Source of the DNA: Cohnella fermenti
GTDB lineage: Bacteria > Bacillota > Bacilli > Paenibacillales > Paenibacillaceae
DNA: 64,000 nucleotides
Assembly (NCBI RefSeq): GCF_004801405.1
Contig: NZ_SSOB01000018.1
Coordinates: 62,001 to 126,000 of the forward strand
Direction of reading: 5' to 3'
Positions 53,248 through 61,206 of this stretch are shown here, one piece after another. The notes beneath the pieces were generated by a model. That model ran no database searches and was not told where the DNA came from. It worked only from the letters and a program-made list of their open reading frames with translations. A program made the translations under genes and the position numbers. Numbering within the stretch: the first letter of the stretch is position 1; every line of letters begins with the position of its first letter.

Positions 53248-54263
53248 AATACCCTCCCTGCCGAGCCTTCCAGGCACAAGCGCACCAAGTCGTCGACATG
53301 TGCGGTAGCCAGGCATTCTACCGTATCGGCGGCGCCGTAATAGATCTTGACCTCGCCGGATGGTTCGAGAATCATGCCCCCCGGGAAAATAACATCGTTG
53401 CGGAAGCCGCCGCTCGTCTCATAAGAAGCTTCCGGCGCAAGCAGCGGCGCCTCCGCCTTGCCGACGATCCGGCTCGGATCGGCCAGATCCAGCAGCATGA
53501 TGCCGGACGTATACCGCTTCTTCCAACTGTCTTCCCAGCCGTTCTTGCCTCGGCTCCGGTCGATGTCCACGGCATGGAACAGCGTCAGCCAGCCCTTGTC
53601 CGTTCGGACGGGCGGAGCGCCCGGGCCGACCTTGTCATTGGCATAGGCGACATCCTCGACCGCCAGCAGCAGCCGGGAATTGCCCCAGTAGCTCAGGTCG
53701 GGCGAGTCGCTTATCCACATGTCGAAGCGATCCCTGCCGCCCCGGCTGTACACGGGCATCGGGCGCTCCAGCCGGACGTACTTGCCCCCGATCCGCTCCG
53801 GGAACAACACCATGTTGCGGTTGTCCGGCAGCGACAGGCTCAGCACCTCGAACGAGCGGAAGTCCTCGGTAACGGCGATGCCGCCGCGCAGCCCATGCTT
53901 GGTGTCCACCGCGAAGCACATGCAGCACCGCCCGCCGATGACCGTAAGTCTCGGGTCGTACACGCGGATGACCTCCTCGTCCTGCCAGGACCAGATCGGC
54001 TCCGGCTGCACCTCCCACCGGATGCCGTCGTCGCTGAAGGCCAGACCGAGGTTGGTCGTATGATGAGGGGCAACGATCCCTTTGTGTTCATCGCCGTAGT
54101 CATTGCGGAAGACCATCACGTATTTGCCGTTGAACTTGGTTACCCCGGCATTGAACACCATGGCCGGGCCGTAAGGCACATCGCCCGGAGACAGAATCGG
54201 ATTCGCGGAATGCCGGGCAACGACCGGACTGGAGAACAACGGACCTGCTGTAAAGTCGCTCAT
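53244..54263 (-). CDS. GH130-family glycoside phosphorylase or hydrolase (mannoside-type)
   Basis: 339 residues, five-bladed propeller, cytoplasmic. GH130 features include PILSPGDVPYGPAMVFNAGV, VMVFRNDYGD, EVIRVYDPRLTVIGGRCCMC with the Asp general acid, and PERIGGKYVRLERPMP, then GFRNDVIFPGGMI. Members cut beta-mannosides, many by phosphorolysis to mannose 1-phosphate. ATG with AAGGAGC. Last but one gene of the transporter operon, coupled to the FAD oxidoreductase by ATGA overlap. Suggests uptake of a mannose-containing oligosaccharide. Confidence 0.9.
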   Translation of the reverse strand: MSDFTAGPLFSSPVVARHSANPILSPGDVPYGPAMVFNAGVTKFNGKYVMVFRNDYGDEHKGIVAPHHTTNLGLAFSDDGIRWEVQPEPIWSWQDEEVIRVYDPRLTVIGGRCCMCFAVDTKHGLRGGIAVTEDFRSFEVLSLSLPDNRNMVLFPERIGGKYVRLERPMPVYSRGGRDRFDMWISDSPDLSYWGNSRLLLAVEDVAYANDKVGPGAPPVRTDKGWLTLFHAVDIDRSRGKNGWEDSWKKRYTSGIMLLDLADPSRIVGKAEAPLLAPEASYETSGGFRNDVIFPGGMILEPSGEVKIYYGAADTVECLATAHVDDLVRLCLEGSAGRVL

Positions 54264-54303
54264 CTTCTCAATGCTCCTTTTCCACCAAAGCTTATCAATC
54301 GAA

Positions 54304-55134
54304 TTACCCTTTAATCGAACCCGCCGTCATCTGAATAAACGTCTTGTTCGCCGCAATATAAACGAGCAGCATCGGCACAATGGACAGGCAGGCGCCCGCC
54401 ATCATCAAGTGGATCTGCATGGCCGCGGAGGAGCCGTAACGGAGATTCGCCAGCCCGACGGCAAGCGTCTGCAGCTTCGGATTCGTCATCGTGAACACGA
54501 GCGGCAGAATGTATTCGTTCCAGGCATGGCGGAAGGCGAACAGCCCGGCCACGCCCAGCCCCGGCGTCAGGAGCGGCAGAATGATCCGGAAGAACGTTCG
54601 AACGAACCCGGAGCCGTCCACCATGGCCGCCTCGTCAAGCTCGCGGGGAATCGCCTTGAAGAAGCCGATCAGCATAAAGAATGTGCTCGAATGGGCGCTG
54701 ATCAGAATCAGGATCACACCCCACAGCGTCGTATTCAGGTTCAGCACGACCATCAGATCGAATTGCGGGCGCAATACGATGGCGCCGACGGAGATAAACA
54801 TCATCGAGGCCTGAGTCGTCACATACAGCGACTTGCCGAGGAATTGGCGCCGGTCCACGACATAAGCCGCCATGGCCGCGACCAGCAAGGTTCCCGCCGT
54901 CACCATGATGCTGACGAACGCGCTGTTCCACGTATAGCGGGCGAAGTTGGCCTGCTTCCAGGCTTCGGCGTAATTCGCGAACTGCGCCCTGGCCGGAAGC
55001 AGGCTGCCGCCGGTCATCATCTCGGCGCCGGTCTTGAGCGAACCGGACAGTGTCATGAGCAGAGGGAATAAAGTCAGCAGCGCCGTTATCAACAGAAACA
55101 GCCACATGACCGTGCGGCTCGCGATTGCCTTCAT
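54304..55134 (-). CDS. Sugar ABC transporter permease (MalG type)
   Basis: 276 residues from the ATG at 55134, with GAAGGAGG upstream; the frame is open far upstream but that part overlaps the partner permease and does not look coding. Six membrane segments (MWLFLLITALLTLFPLLMTL first). The EAA loop is DEAAMVDGSGFVRTFFRIILP. It ends FIQMTAGSIKG. The start is 23 bp after the partner permease. Confidence 0.92.
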   Translation of the reverse strand: MKAIASRTVMWLFLLITALLTLFPLLMTLSGSLKTGAEMMTGGSLLPARAQFANYAEAWKQANFARYTWNSAFVSIMVTAGTLLVAAMAAYVVDRRQFLGKSLYVTTQASMMFISVGAIVLRPQFDLMVVLNLNTTLWGVILILISAHSSTFFMLIGFFKAIPRELDEAAMVDGSGFVRTFFRIILPLLTPGLGVAGLFAFRHAWNEYILPLVFTMTNPKLQTLAVGLANLRYGSSAAMQIHLMMAGACLSIVPMLLVYIAANKTFIQMTAGSIKG

Positions 55135-55157
55135 TGGCAGAACCTCCTTCAACGCCG

Positions 55158-56057
55158 TTAATCCAGCTTGTTCATTCTGCGGCTCAACAAGAAGTACAAG
55201 CCGGTAATCGTTCCGACAATAACCGCGGTCGCGAAGCCCACGGCGCTGCCGTAGCCAAGCTGCTGCTCTACAGGCGAGCCCGTGGACACGGGGAACAGCA
55301 GCTTGTACAGATAGAGATACATGACCTCGGTCTTGCCGATCGGTCCGCCCTCCGTGATGAGCATAATGCTCTCGTAGCCCTTCAGGGAGGCGATAATCGC
55401 GAGCATGACGACCAGTTGGGCCACCGGAGCCAGCATCGGAAGCGTAATGTTCCAGAACCGCCTCCCCGCGTTCGCGCCGTCGATCGCCGCACTCTCGTAC
55501 AGATCGTTCGGAATGCTCTGCAAGCCGGCCAGGAACAGCAGCATATAGTTGCCGACCGCGCCCCATACCGCCACGAGAACGACGGTCAGCATCGCATGCT
55601 TCGGTCCGAGCCAGTCGATCGGCTGCGAGACGAGGTGCAGCTTCATCAAGGCGGCGTTAACCATGCCGTTGTAGGAATTGAAGATCGTATAGAACACGAC
55701 GGAGATGACAGCGGTGCTAATAATAGTCGGCATAAAATAAATCCCGCGAAGCAGATTGCCGCCCCGCAGCTTGCCGTTCAGAAGCACCGCCAGCAGCAGC
55801 GACAACGGCAGCGTCAGCAGCAGCTTGCCCCCGGCGTAGATAAACGTATTGCCGACCGACTCCCAGAACAGCGTGTCGCGCAGCAGCCGCCGGAAGTTAT
55901 CGAGGCCAACGAACAGCGGGCTGCCGTAGCCGGCATAATCGTAGAACATGTAGCGCAGCATCCAGATCAACGGGTAGACGCCCAAGGCCGCCGTCAATAC
56001 GATGCTCGGGGACAGGAACAGCGTGTTCTCCCCCAGCCGCTTCCATCGCAATCTCAT
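55158..56057 (-). CDS. Sugar ABC transporter permease (MalF/UgpA type)
   Basis: 299 residues from the ATG at 56057, AAGGAGG eight bases upstream. Six membrane segments; first one TLFLSPSIVLTAALGVYPLI. EAA loop ESAAIDGANAGRRFWNITLP. Ends FLLSRRMNKLD. It follows the binding-protein gene by about 115 bp with a hairpin between (56091-56124). Confidence 0.93.
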   Translation of the reverse strand: MRLRWKRLGENTLFLSPSIVLTAALGVYPLIWMLRYMFYDYAGYGSPLFVGLDNFRRLLRDTLFWESVGNTFIYAGGKLLLTLPLSLLLAVLLNGKLRGGNLLRGIYFMPTIISTAVISVVFYTIFNSYNGMVNAALMKLHLVSQPIDWLGPKHAMLTVVLVAVWGAVGNYMLLFLAGLQSIPNDLYESAAIDGANAGRRFWNITLPMLAPVAQLVVMLAIIASLKGYESIMLITEGGPIGKTEVMYLYLYKLLFPVSTGSPVEQQLGYGSAVGFATAVIVGTITGLYFLLSRRMNKLD

Positions 56058-56090
56058 GATCCGTTCCTCCTTCGCACGCGGGCAAGACAA

Positions 56091-56124
56091 AGGGCTGCCG
56101 CCCTAAGAAGCGCGCGGCAGCCCT
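56091..56124 (-). terminator. Intercistronic hairpin after the binding-protein gene
   Basis: An 11-bp stem (AGGGCTGCCGC with GCGGCAGCCCT), followed on the minus strand by TTGTCTTG. It lies 50 bp after the stop at 56174 and probably lets binding protein be made in excess over permeases, like 43889-43919. Confidence 0.7.
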
Positions 56125-56173
56125 GTTTATGCCCGTTGCAGTCCCTGTTGCTATTCTTGTTGCCATCCTGCTG

Positions 56174-57586
56174 CTATCCCTGAGGATTCGCGGGGTCGAA
56201 GGCCGGGTTCGGCGTTACCGCAACCTCGCCCTTCTCCACCGCTTGGGACAGTGCGGCGTTGTACCTGGCGTTCAAGTCCTGCGTAATCGCCGCGAGATCG
56301 CCGCCGGCAAGCATGTACTTGAAGAAGGCGTCGCCATAGTTGGCTCCTTCCGGCGTAACGCTCGGCGAGACGGGCCAGAGGGAGTCGTGTTCCCCGACCA
56401 GGAAGCCTTCCATTCCGTTGATCTCCGGATTGCCGGCCTGCTCCACAATGCTCGGCACAACGGCAAGCCCGAAGCCCTTCTCATGGTAGGTCTTCAGAAT
56501 CTCGTCGCCGTACATGTACTTCATGAACGTCCAGGCCGCTTCCTTATTGGCCGATTGCGCGCTGATGCCGAGCCACGTTCCGGCGGACACGATCTCGGAA
56601 GTGCCCTTGATCTGACCGTCCAGCGTCGGCGCCAGGGCGCCGGCCCAGTCGATGTCCGTCGGGAATTGATCCTGGTAGACGCCCGGCTCCGTCGAGAAGG
56701 AGAGGTACATCCCGATCTTGCCTGCGGCGAATTGCGCGCGCAGCGGGTCGATGTCCAACGATTCCGCGCCGGGCAGAATGCTGCCGTCCTCATACATCGT
56801 CTTGAAGTATTCGATGACCTGCGAGTACGGCGCGAAGTCGAATTGTCCGGTCTTCAGATCGAAGCCGAGGCCCTGGTATCCGCTCAAGGAGAGAATCTCC
56901 CGGATGGAACGGTCGAATGCCGACTTCGGGCTTTTGAAGTTCAGAGCGAAGCCGTAGATTCCGTCGGCCTTGCCGACCTCGGTGATCTTCTTGGCGTCGT
57001 CGACCATCTCCTGCAGCGATGCCGGAGGGTTCGCGATGCCCGCCTTGGCGAAGATGTCCTTGTTGTAGACCAGGCGCAGCGTATTGCCGGTGTTGGCCAA
57101 GCTGTATACCTTGCCGTCAAACCGGTTCACATCGTCGAGGATCAGCTTGCCGAACTCCGCCTTGATGTCGTCGGTAAGGAACCCGTCGATCGGCTCCAGA
57201 TACCCCTTCTTGACGAACCCTGCCGTGTTGCCGCTCTTCAAGCGAAGCACGTCCGGCGCCTGCTTGCTGGAGAAGGCGATATCGACGCTCTGCGTGTAAT
57301 TCTCGGACATGACCGTCAATTCCACCTGAATGTTGTCTTCGTTCGTCTCGTTGAACTTGTTGATCATGTCCTTGATGTATTCCTGATCGTGGCGGTCGTC
57401 CGTCCAGTACTTCAACTGCACGGGCGGTTTGTTCGACTCTGCCGGGGGAGTTGTCGTGTTCTCTGCAGACTGCCCGTTCGTCGCGCCGCTGTTGCTGCTG
57501 CCGCTGTTGTTGTCGTTGCCGCCGCAGCCTGCAAGTCCGATGGCCACTGCGAGGCTTAGACCGATCCCTGCCCATTTTCTCCGCAT
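56174..57586 (-). CDS. Sugar ABC transporter solute-binding lipoprotein
   Basis: 470 residues from the ATG at 57586, with AAGGGG upstream. Signal peptide with lipobox GLAGC and lipid-anchored Cys21, followed by an Asn/Ser/Gly linker. Family-1 binding fold (PVQLKYWTDDRHDQEYIKDM, SSKQAPDVLRLKSGN, MYEDGSILPGAE). It serves the permeases at 55158 and 54304. The response regulator/sensor kinase pair directly upstream is the usual partner for this kind of transporter in Paenibacillaceae. Substrate probably a mannose-containing glycan, judged only from GH130. Confidence 0.92.
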   Translation of the reverse strand: MRRKWAGIGLSLAVAIGLAGCGGNDNNSGSSNSGATNGQSAENTTTPPAESNKPPVQLKYWTDDRHDQEYIKDMINKFNETNEDNIQVELTVMSENYTQSVDIAFSSKQAPDVLRLKSGNTAGFVKKGYLEPIDGFLTDDIKAEFGKLILDDVNRFDGKVYSLANTGNTLRLVYNKDIFAKAGIANPPASLQEMVDDAKKITEVGKADGIYGFALNFKSPKSAFDRSIREILSLSGYQGLGFDLKTGQFDFAPYSQVIEYFKTMYEDGSILPGAESLDIDPLRAQFAAGKIGMYLSFSTEPGVYQDQFPTDIDWAGALAPTLDGQIKGTSEIVSAGTWLGISAQSANKEAAWTFMKYMYGDEILKTYHEKGFGLAVVPSIVEQAGNPEINGMEGFLVGEHDSLWPVSPSVTPEGANYGDAFFKYMLAGGDLAAITQDLNARYNAALSQAVEKGEVAVTPNPAFDPANPQG

Positions 57587-57709
57587 GCGTTCTACCCCTT
57601 CAATTAACATTTGTATTGGTGAGCTCATGTTTATCATAGGCCCTCGGGCTTGGAAAAGGAGTGCGGCAAGTTCACTCTTCAGGGTCGGTAATCAACGGTG
57701 TTGCGCCGC

Positions 57710-59347
57710 TCACGCCTCCGGCCGGTCCGCATGGTAGCCCGCCCGGAACTCCGACGGCGTCTGGCCGGTTATCTTCTTGAACATCTCGCTGAAGTATCTG
57801 CGCTCCTCGTACCCTACGGCCGACGCCACCTCCTGCACCTGCGCCCCCTCCACCAGCAGCAGCTTCGCTCGCTGGATGCGTTCCGAGGTCACATGCTGCG
57901 TAACCGTCATCCCCGTCACCTGCTTAAACAGGCTGGCGAAGTAGCTGGCGCTCAGATGCACATGGGCGGCGCATTCGCCGACAGTAATATCCTCGGACAA
58001 GCGCCCCTTGATATAGTCGATTGCTCTGTAAATCACCTTCTGCCCCTCGGACAAGCTGTTGCGGCGTACCAGCGCAGCTCCCTCCGTGCACAGCTCGAGC
58101 AGTTGACGCTGCAGGGAAGCGAGCGGCAGCCCCGCCGTCCCTTGCGCCGCCCGGAACCTCCGAATGAGCGGCTGGATGTCCGAATACGGGACCATCTCGT
58201 AGAAGGAGCGGATCGCCGATGCGGCCAGCTCGTCGTACAAGCTGAGCAGATAATCCGGATTCTGCCGGGAGACGAGCGGCTGCAGCGCTTCCGAGATCGC
58301 GGCCAGAATCGCCTCCGTCCGGCCGACGTTGCCGGAGCGAAGGGCCAGCAGCAGCTCGTCCTTGTGCTCCAACGCAAGCGGCTCCTGGCTGCCGCTCTGG
58401 CGAATGTCGTCAACCATAATCGCCGCGTTGCCTTCGGTGAACAGATGATGGGAGAGCGCCCGCTGCGCCTGGCGGTAAGAATCCGGCAGCTCGCTGATCT
58501 CTTCCACTCGGCCGCCGCCCCCGATCGATACCGTGAATTTGGTATAGCGTTCAATATTCCGGCAGCACCGCTCGGCAATATCGATCGGACGGGTCGACCC
58601 CGGATCGTTCAAGACGGCCATATACTGATCGTGCCCGGTACGGAAAACAACGCTGCGAGCGTAGTCGGCAAGCGTCTCCTGAATAATATTGAGCAGCGAG
58701 AAGCGGATCAGCTCCATCTCCCGGACGGACGGTTCGGCGGTCGGCTCGGCAGTCGGTTCCCGGAACGGATCGATCTCCATCAGCATCACGACGAAGCCTC
58801 TCGGCTCAAGCTCGATATTCAGGAATTCCCATCGCTTGGCCGCCTCCTCCCATGAGGTTCGGTGGCTTACGAGCAACGCGAAGTATTCCTGCCGCAGCGC
58901 CGGCATGCTCTCTCGCAGCTTATTCTCCATCTCCCGCACGCTCAGCAGCTTGATCCTCTCTTCCACAATCTCCGCCTTCGCCCGCAGCGCCGCAGCCATG
59001 ATCTCCTCCTCCGAGAAGGGCTTCACGACAAAGTCGAACGCTCCAAGCTGCACCGCCTTCTGCGCGTATTCGAAGTCGGCATACCCGCTGATCAGAATGA
59101 CCTTGCAGCCATGGTTCTCTTCCAGAATCGCACGCAGCATGCTCAGCCCGTCCATTCTCGGCATCCGGATATCCGTAATGACCAGATCCGGCCGCAGCTC
59201 GCCGATCAACTGCAGACCCTCTTCGCCGTTGCTCGCCGTGCCCGCGACCCGAATTCCCTGCTCCTCCCAGTTCATCGCGGTCAGCCCGTCCACCACGCTG
59301 CGAATATCGTCGATAATGCACAGACGGATCGCCTCAAGCTTGTTCAT
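57710..59347 (-). CDS. Response regulator with AraC-type DNA-binding domain (YesN family)
   Basis: 545 residues from the ATG at 59347, with AAGGGGGG upstream; the frame is open further but overlaps the kinase. A receiver domain with Asp13/Asp14 and phospho-acceptor Asp59 (LVITDIRMPRMDG) and the conserved Lys in FDFVVKPFSEEE is followed by a linker of about 300 residues and an AraC helix-turn-helix pair at the C-terminus (ITVGECAAHVHLSASYFASL, VQEVASAVGYEERRYFSEMF). It is coupled to the sensor kinase by a 14-base overlap. It most likely activates the binding-protein operon that follows. Confidence 0.93.
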   Translation of the reverse strand: MNKLEAIRLCIIDDIRSVVDGLTAMNWEEQGIRVAGTASNGEEGLQLIGELRPDLVITDIRMPRMDGLSMLRAILEENHGCKVILISGYADFEYAQKAVQLGAFDFVVKPFSEEEIMAAALRAKAEIVEERIKLLSVREMENKLRESMPALRQEYFALLVSHRTSWEEAAKRWEFLNIELEPRGFVVMLMEIDPFREPTAEPTAEPSVREMELIRFSLLNIIQETLADYARSVVFRTGHDQYMAVLNDPGSTRPIDIAERCCRNIERYTKFTVSIGGGGRVEEISELPDSYRQAQRALSHHLFTEGNAAIMVDDIRQSGSQEPLALEHKDELLLALRSGNVGRTEAILAAISEALQPLVSRQNPDYLLSLYDELAASAIRSFYEMVPYSDIQPLIRRFRAAQGTAGLPLASLQRQLLELCTEGAALVRRNSLSEGQKVIYRAIDYIKGRLSEDITVGECAAHVHLSASYFASLFKQVTGMTVTQHVTSERIQRAKLLLVEGAQVQEVASAVGYEERRYFSEMFKKITGQTPSEFRAGYHADRPEA

Positions 59348-61097
59348 CCGAATGCCCCCCTTGCTTGGGTAAAGAAATCCGTATCTCGGTTCCGCGCTCC
59401 GGCGCGCTGTCCGCCTGGAGTTCCGCGTCATCCCCGTAATAAAGCTGAAGCCTGCGAAGCAGATTGGACACCGCGTACCCCTTCTTCGATTCCAGCCGGA
59501 AGAGCGTGCGCACCTGATCCTCGTCCATGCCGCAGCCGTTATCGCGCACCGCAATCGTCCAGCGTTCCCCGTCTCCGGCAACCTCGATCTCGATGCGGCC
59601 GCCGTCCTTCAGATCGCGGAAGCCGTGCAGAATGCTGTTCTCCGCCAGCGGCTGCAGGAGAATGCGCGGAATCGACAGCGCGGACAGCGCCGGGTCGCGC
59701 ACCCGGATCTCGTATGAGAACAGGCCTTCGTAGCAGCTCGATTGCAGCTCCAGATACTGGCGCACATGCTCCAGCTCTTGCGCCAGCGTCGTAATCTCCC
59801 GGCCGTTGTTCAGCCCAAGCTGGAACAGACGGGAGAGCGACAGGACCATCTGCTGCGACGGCTCGATCTGCTTCAGCTTCAGCTTCCAGTAGATTGTATT
59901 TAACGTATTGTATAGGAAGTGCGGGTCCATCTGCGCCGACAGCGCCTTGATCTCCGCGGTCCGCTTATGCGTCTGCGCTTCCGTGACCTCGTCGATCAAC
60001 ACCACAATCTGCTCCAGCATCCGGTTAAACCGCAACCCCACCTGCCCCAGCTCGTCTCCGCTGCGGCTCTCGAAGCGGGCGGTCAGATCGTTGCTCTCGA
60101 CCCGCTTCATCACCTTCAGCAGCCCTTGCAACGGCTTCAGCAAGTAGCGCGCGAAGGCGCCCGAGATAAGCGAAGTGACCGCGAAGGCGACCAGAGCGAC
60201 CGCGACGATCAGCCACTTGACGACCACCAGATCCTTCAGCACGCCGGCCCGGGACTGGATCGTCGTCATCGTCCAATCCGCAATGCCCAGATGGGCGTAG
60301 TTGAGCAGGTAGGTTCTGCCGTTCATCTCAAACGAATGACTGCCATTAGGGCCGTTCATCATGCCCTGCAGCTTGCCCGTGTCCACCGCCTGGCGGACCA
60401 GCGACTGCTTCGCAGGGTAGACCGTCTCGCCTGCGGCGTTCAGCAGGAAGTTCGCCGCTTCCTCCCCGGCGTCCCCCTGCACCAGCTTGCGGAAGCCGTC
60501 CTCGCGAATATTCACGACAATGTAGACGCCGCTGACCGGCGTGTCGAAGATCGGCTCCAGAATAAGCGAGAGAACTCGCTCCTTGCCGGAGAACAGCCTA
60601 TCCTCATGCCCCTCCACCCACAGGTTCTTCCGCTCCCGTTCAACGCGCTCGTACAACGAGGTATCCTCGAATGCGGTAAGCCGGTTGCGGTTCATCGACG
60701 AAGGATAGAATTCGCCGATCGGCGTATACACATAGATCGAGTGGATCAGCGGCTCGGCAATCCGCGCCTGCGAGAAAACATTGTCCAGATCGTTCAGATG
60801 CGTGTAATACCGGCTGGCGTCCCCGGAGACGACATCCTTCAGCATATCGTGGAAGGGCTGGCTGATCATGAACGTCATCATAATGAGCATCAGCTTGTTC
60901 AGCTTCTCGTCGACAATCTCCGCGGAACGGGCTACCGTGTCCTGCGTAAGCTTCAGTGCATTCTTCTCCAGGGTGACGGCCGAGATGTAATAAGACAGCC
61001 CGCCGGTCATCAGCACGGAGAGCACGATAACGGCCAGGAACGCGACCTTGAGTTTGTTGCGGAACGATTGCCTGCGAAGGGAGTCCAAGCTATTCAC
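59334..61097 (-). CDS. Sensor histidine kinase (YesM family)
   Basis: 587 residues. Two membrane helices (about 17-38 and 290-312) flank an extracellular sensor domain of about 250 residues; a HAMP domain follows, then the LytS/YesM dimerisation helix with MDPHFLYNTLNTIYWKLK (His near 388) and the ATPase domain (ILLQPLAENSILHGF N-box, VRDNGCGMDEDQV G1 box). It senses an external sugar and phosphorylates the regulator at 57710. The start is assigned to GTG at 61097, but GGAAGG is too close to it; a TTG three codons on is possible. Confidence 0.92.
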   Translation of the reverse strand: MNSLDSLRRQSFRNKLKVAFLAVIVLSVLMTGGLSYYISAVTLEKNALKLTQDTVARSAEIVDEKLNKLMLIMMTFMISQPFHDMLKDVVSGDASRYYTHLNDLDNVFSQARIAEPLIHSIYVYTPIGEFYPSSMNRNRLTAFEDTSLYERVERERKNLWVEGHEDRLFSGKERVLSLILEPIFDTPVSGVYIVVNIREDGFRKLVQGDAGEEAANFLLNAAGETVYPAKQSLVRQAVDTGKLQGMMNGPNGSHSFEMNGRTYLLNYAHLGIADWTMTTIQSRAGVLKDLVVVKWLIVAVALVAFAVTSLISGAFARYLLKPLQGLLKVMKRVESNDLTARFESRSGDELGQVGLRFNRMLEQIVVLIDEVTEAQTHKRTAEIKALSAQMDPHFLYNTLNTIYWKLKLKQIEPSQQMVLSLSRLFQLGLNNGREITTLAQELEHVRQYLELQSSCYEGLFSYEIRVRDPALSALSIPRILLQPLAENSILHGFRDLKDGGRIEIEVAGDGERWTIAVRDNGCGMDEDQVRTLFRLESKKGYAVSNLLRRLQLYYGDDAELQADSAPERGTEIRISLPKQGGHSDEQA

Positions 61098-61144
61098 GCC
61101 TTCCGTTAAATATACCTACCCTGTGATTATGGCATAAAAATCAA

Positions 61145-61182
61145 AGCTGCCCCAACAGCCGATTCATGGCCAAGGGGCAGCT
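61145..61182 (-). terminator. Rho-independent terminator of the beta-helix gene at 61207
   Basis: On the minus strand AGCTGCCCC pairs with GGGGCAGCT around a 20-nt loop and is followed by TTGATTTTTATG. It separates the 61207 gene from the sensor kinase gene. Confidence 0.8.
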
Positions 61183-61206
61183 CCTTCTTATGCGCGCAGG
61201 CCGAAG

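Noticed and set aside
54304-55566. Longer version of the permease with an N-terminal extension of about 144 residues
   Set aside because: The extension overlaps the partner permease in another frame and is Arg/Gly-rich shadow sequence; the ATG at 55134 has a strong ribosome site.
57710-59581. Longer version of the response regulator
   Set aside because: The extra 78 residues overlap the kinase gene and do not resemble a domain; the receiver domain starts right after the ATG at 59347.
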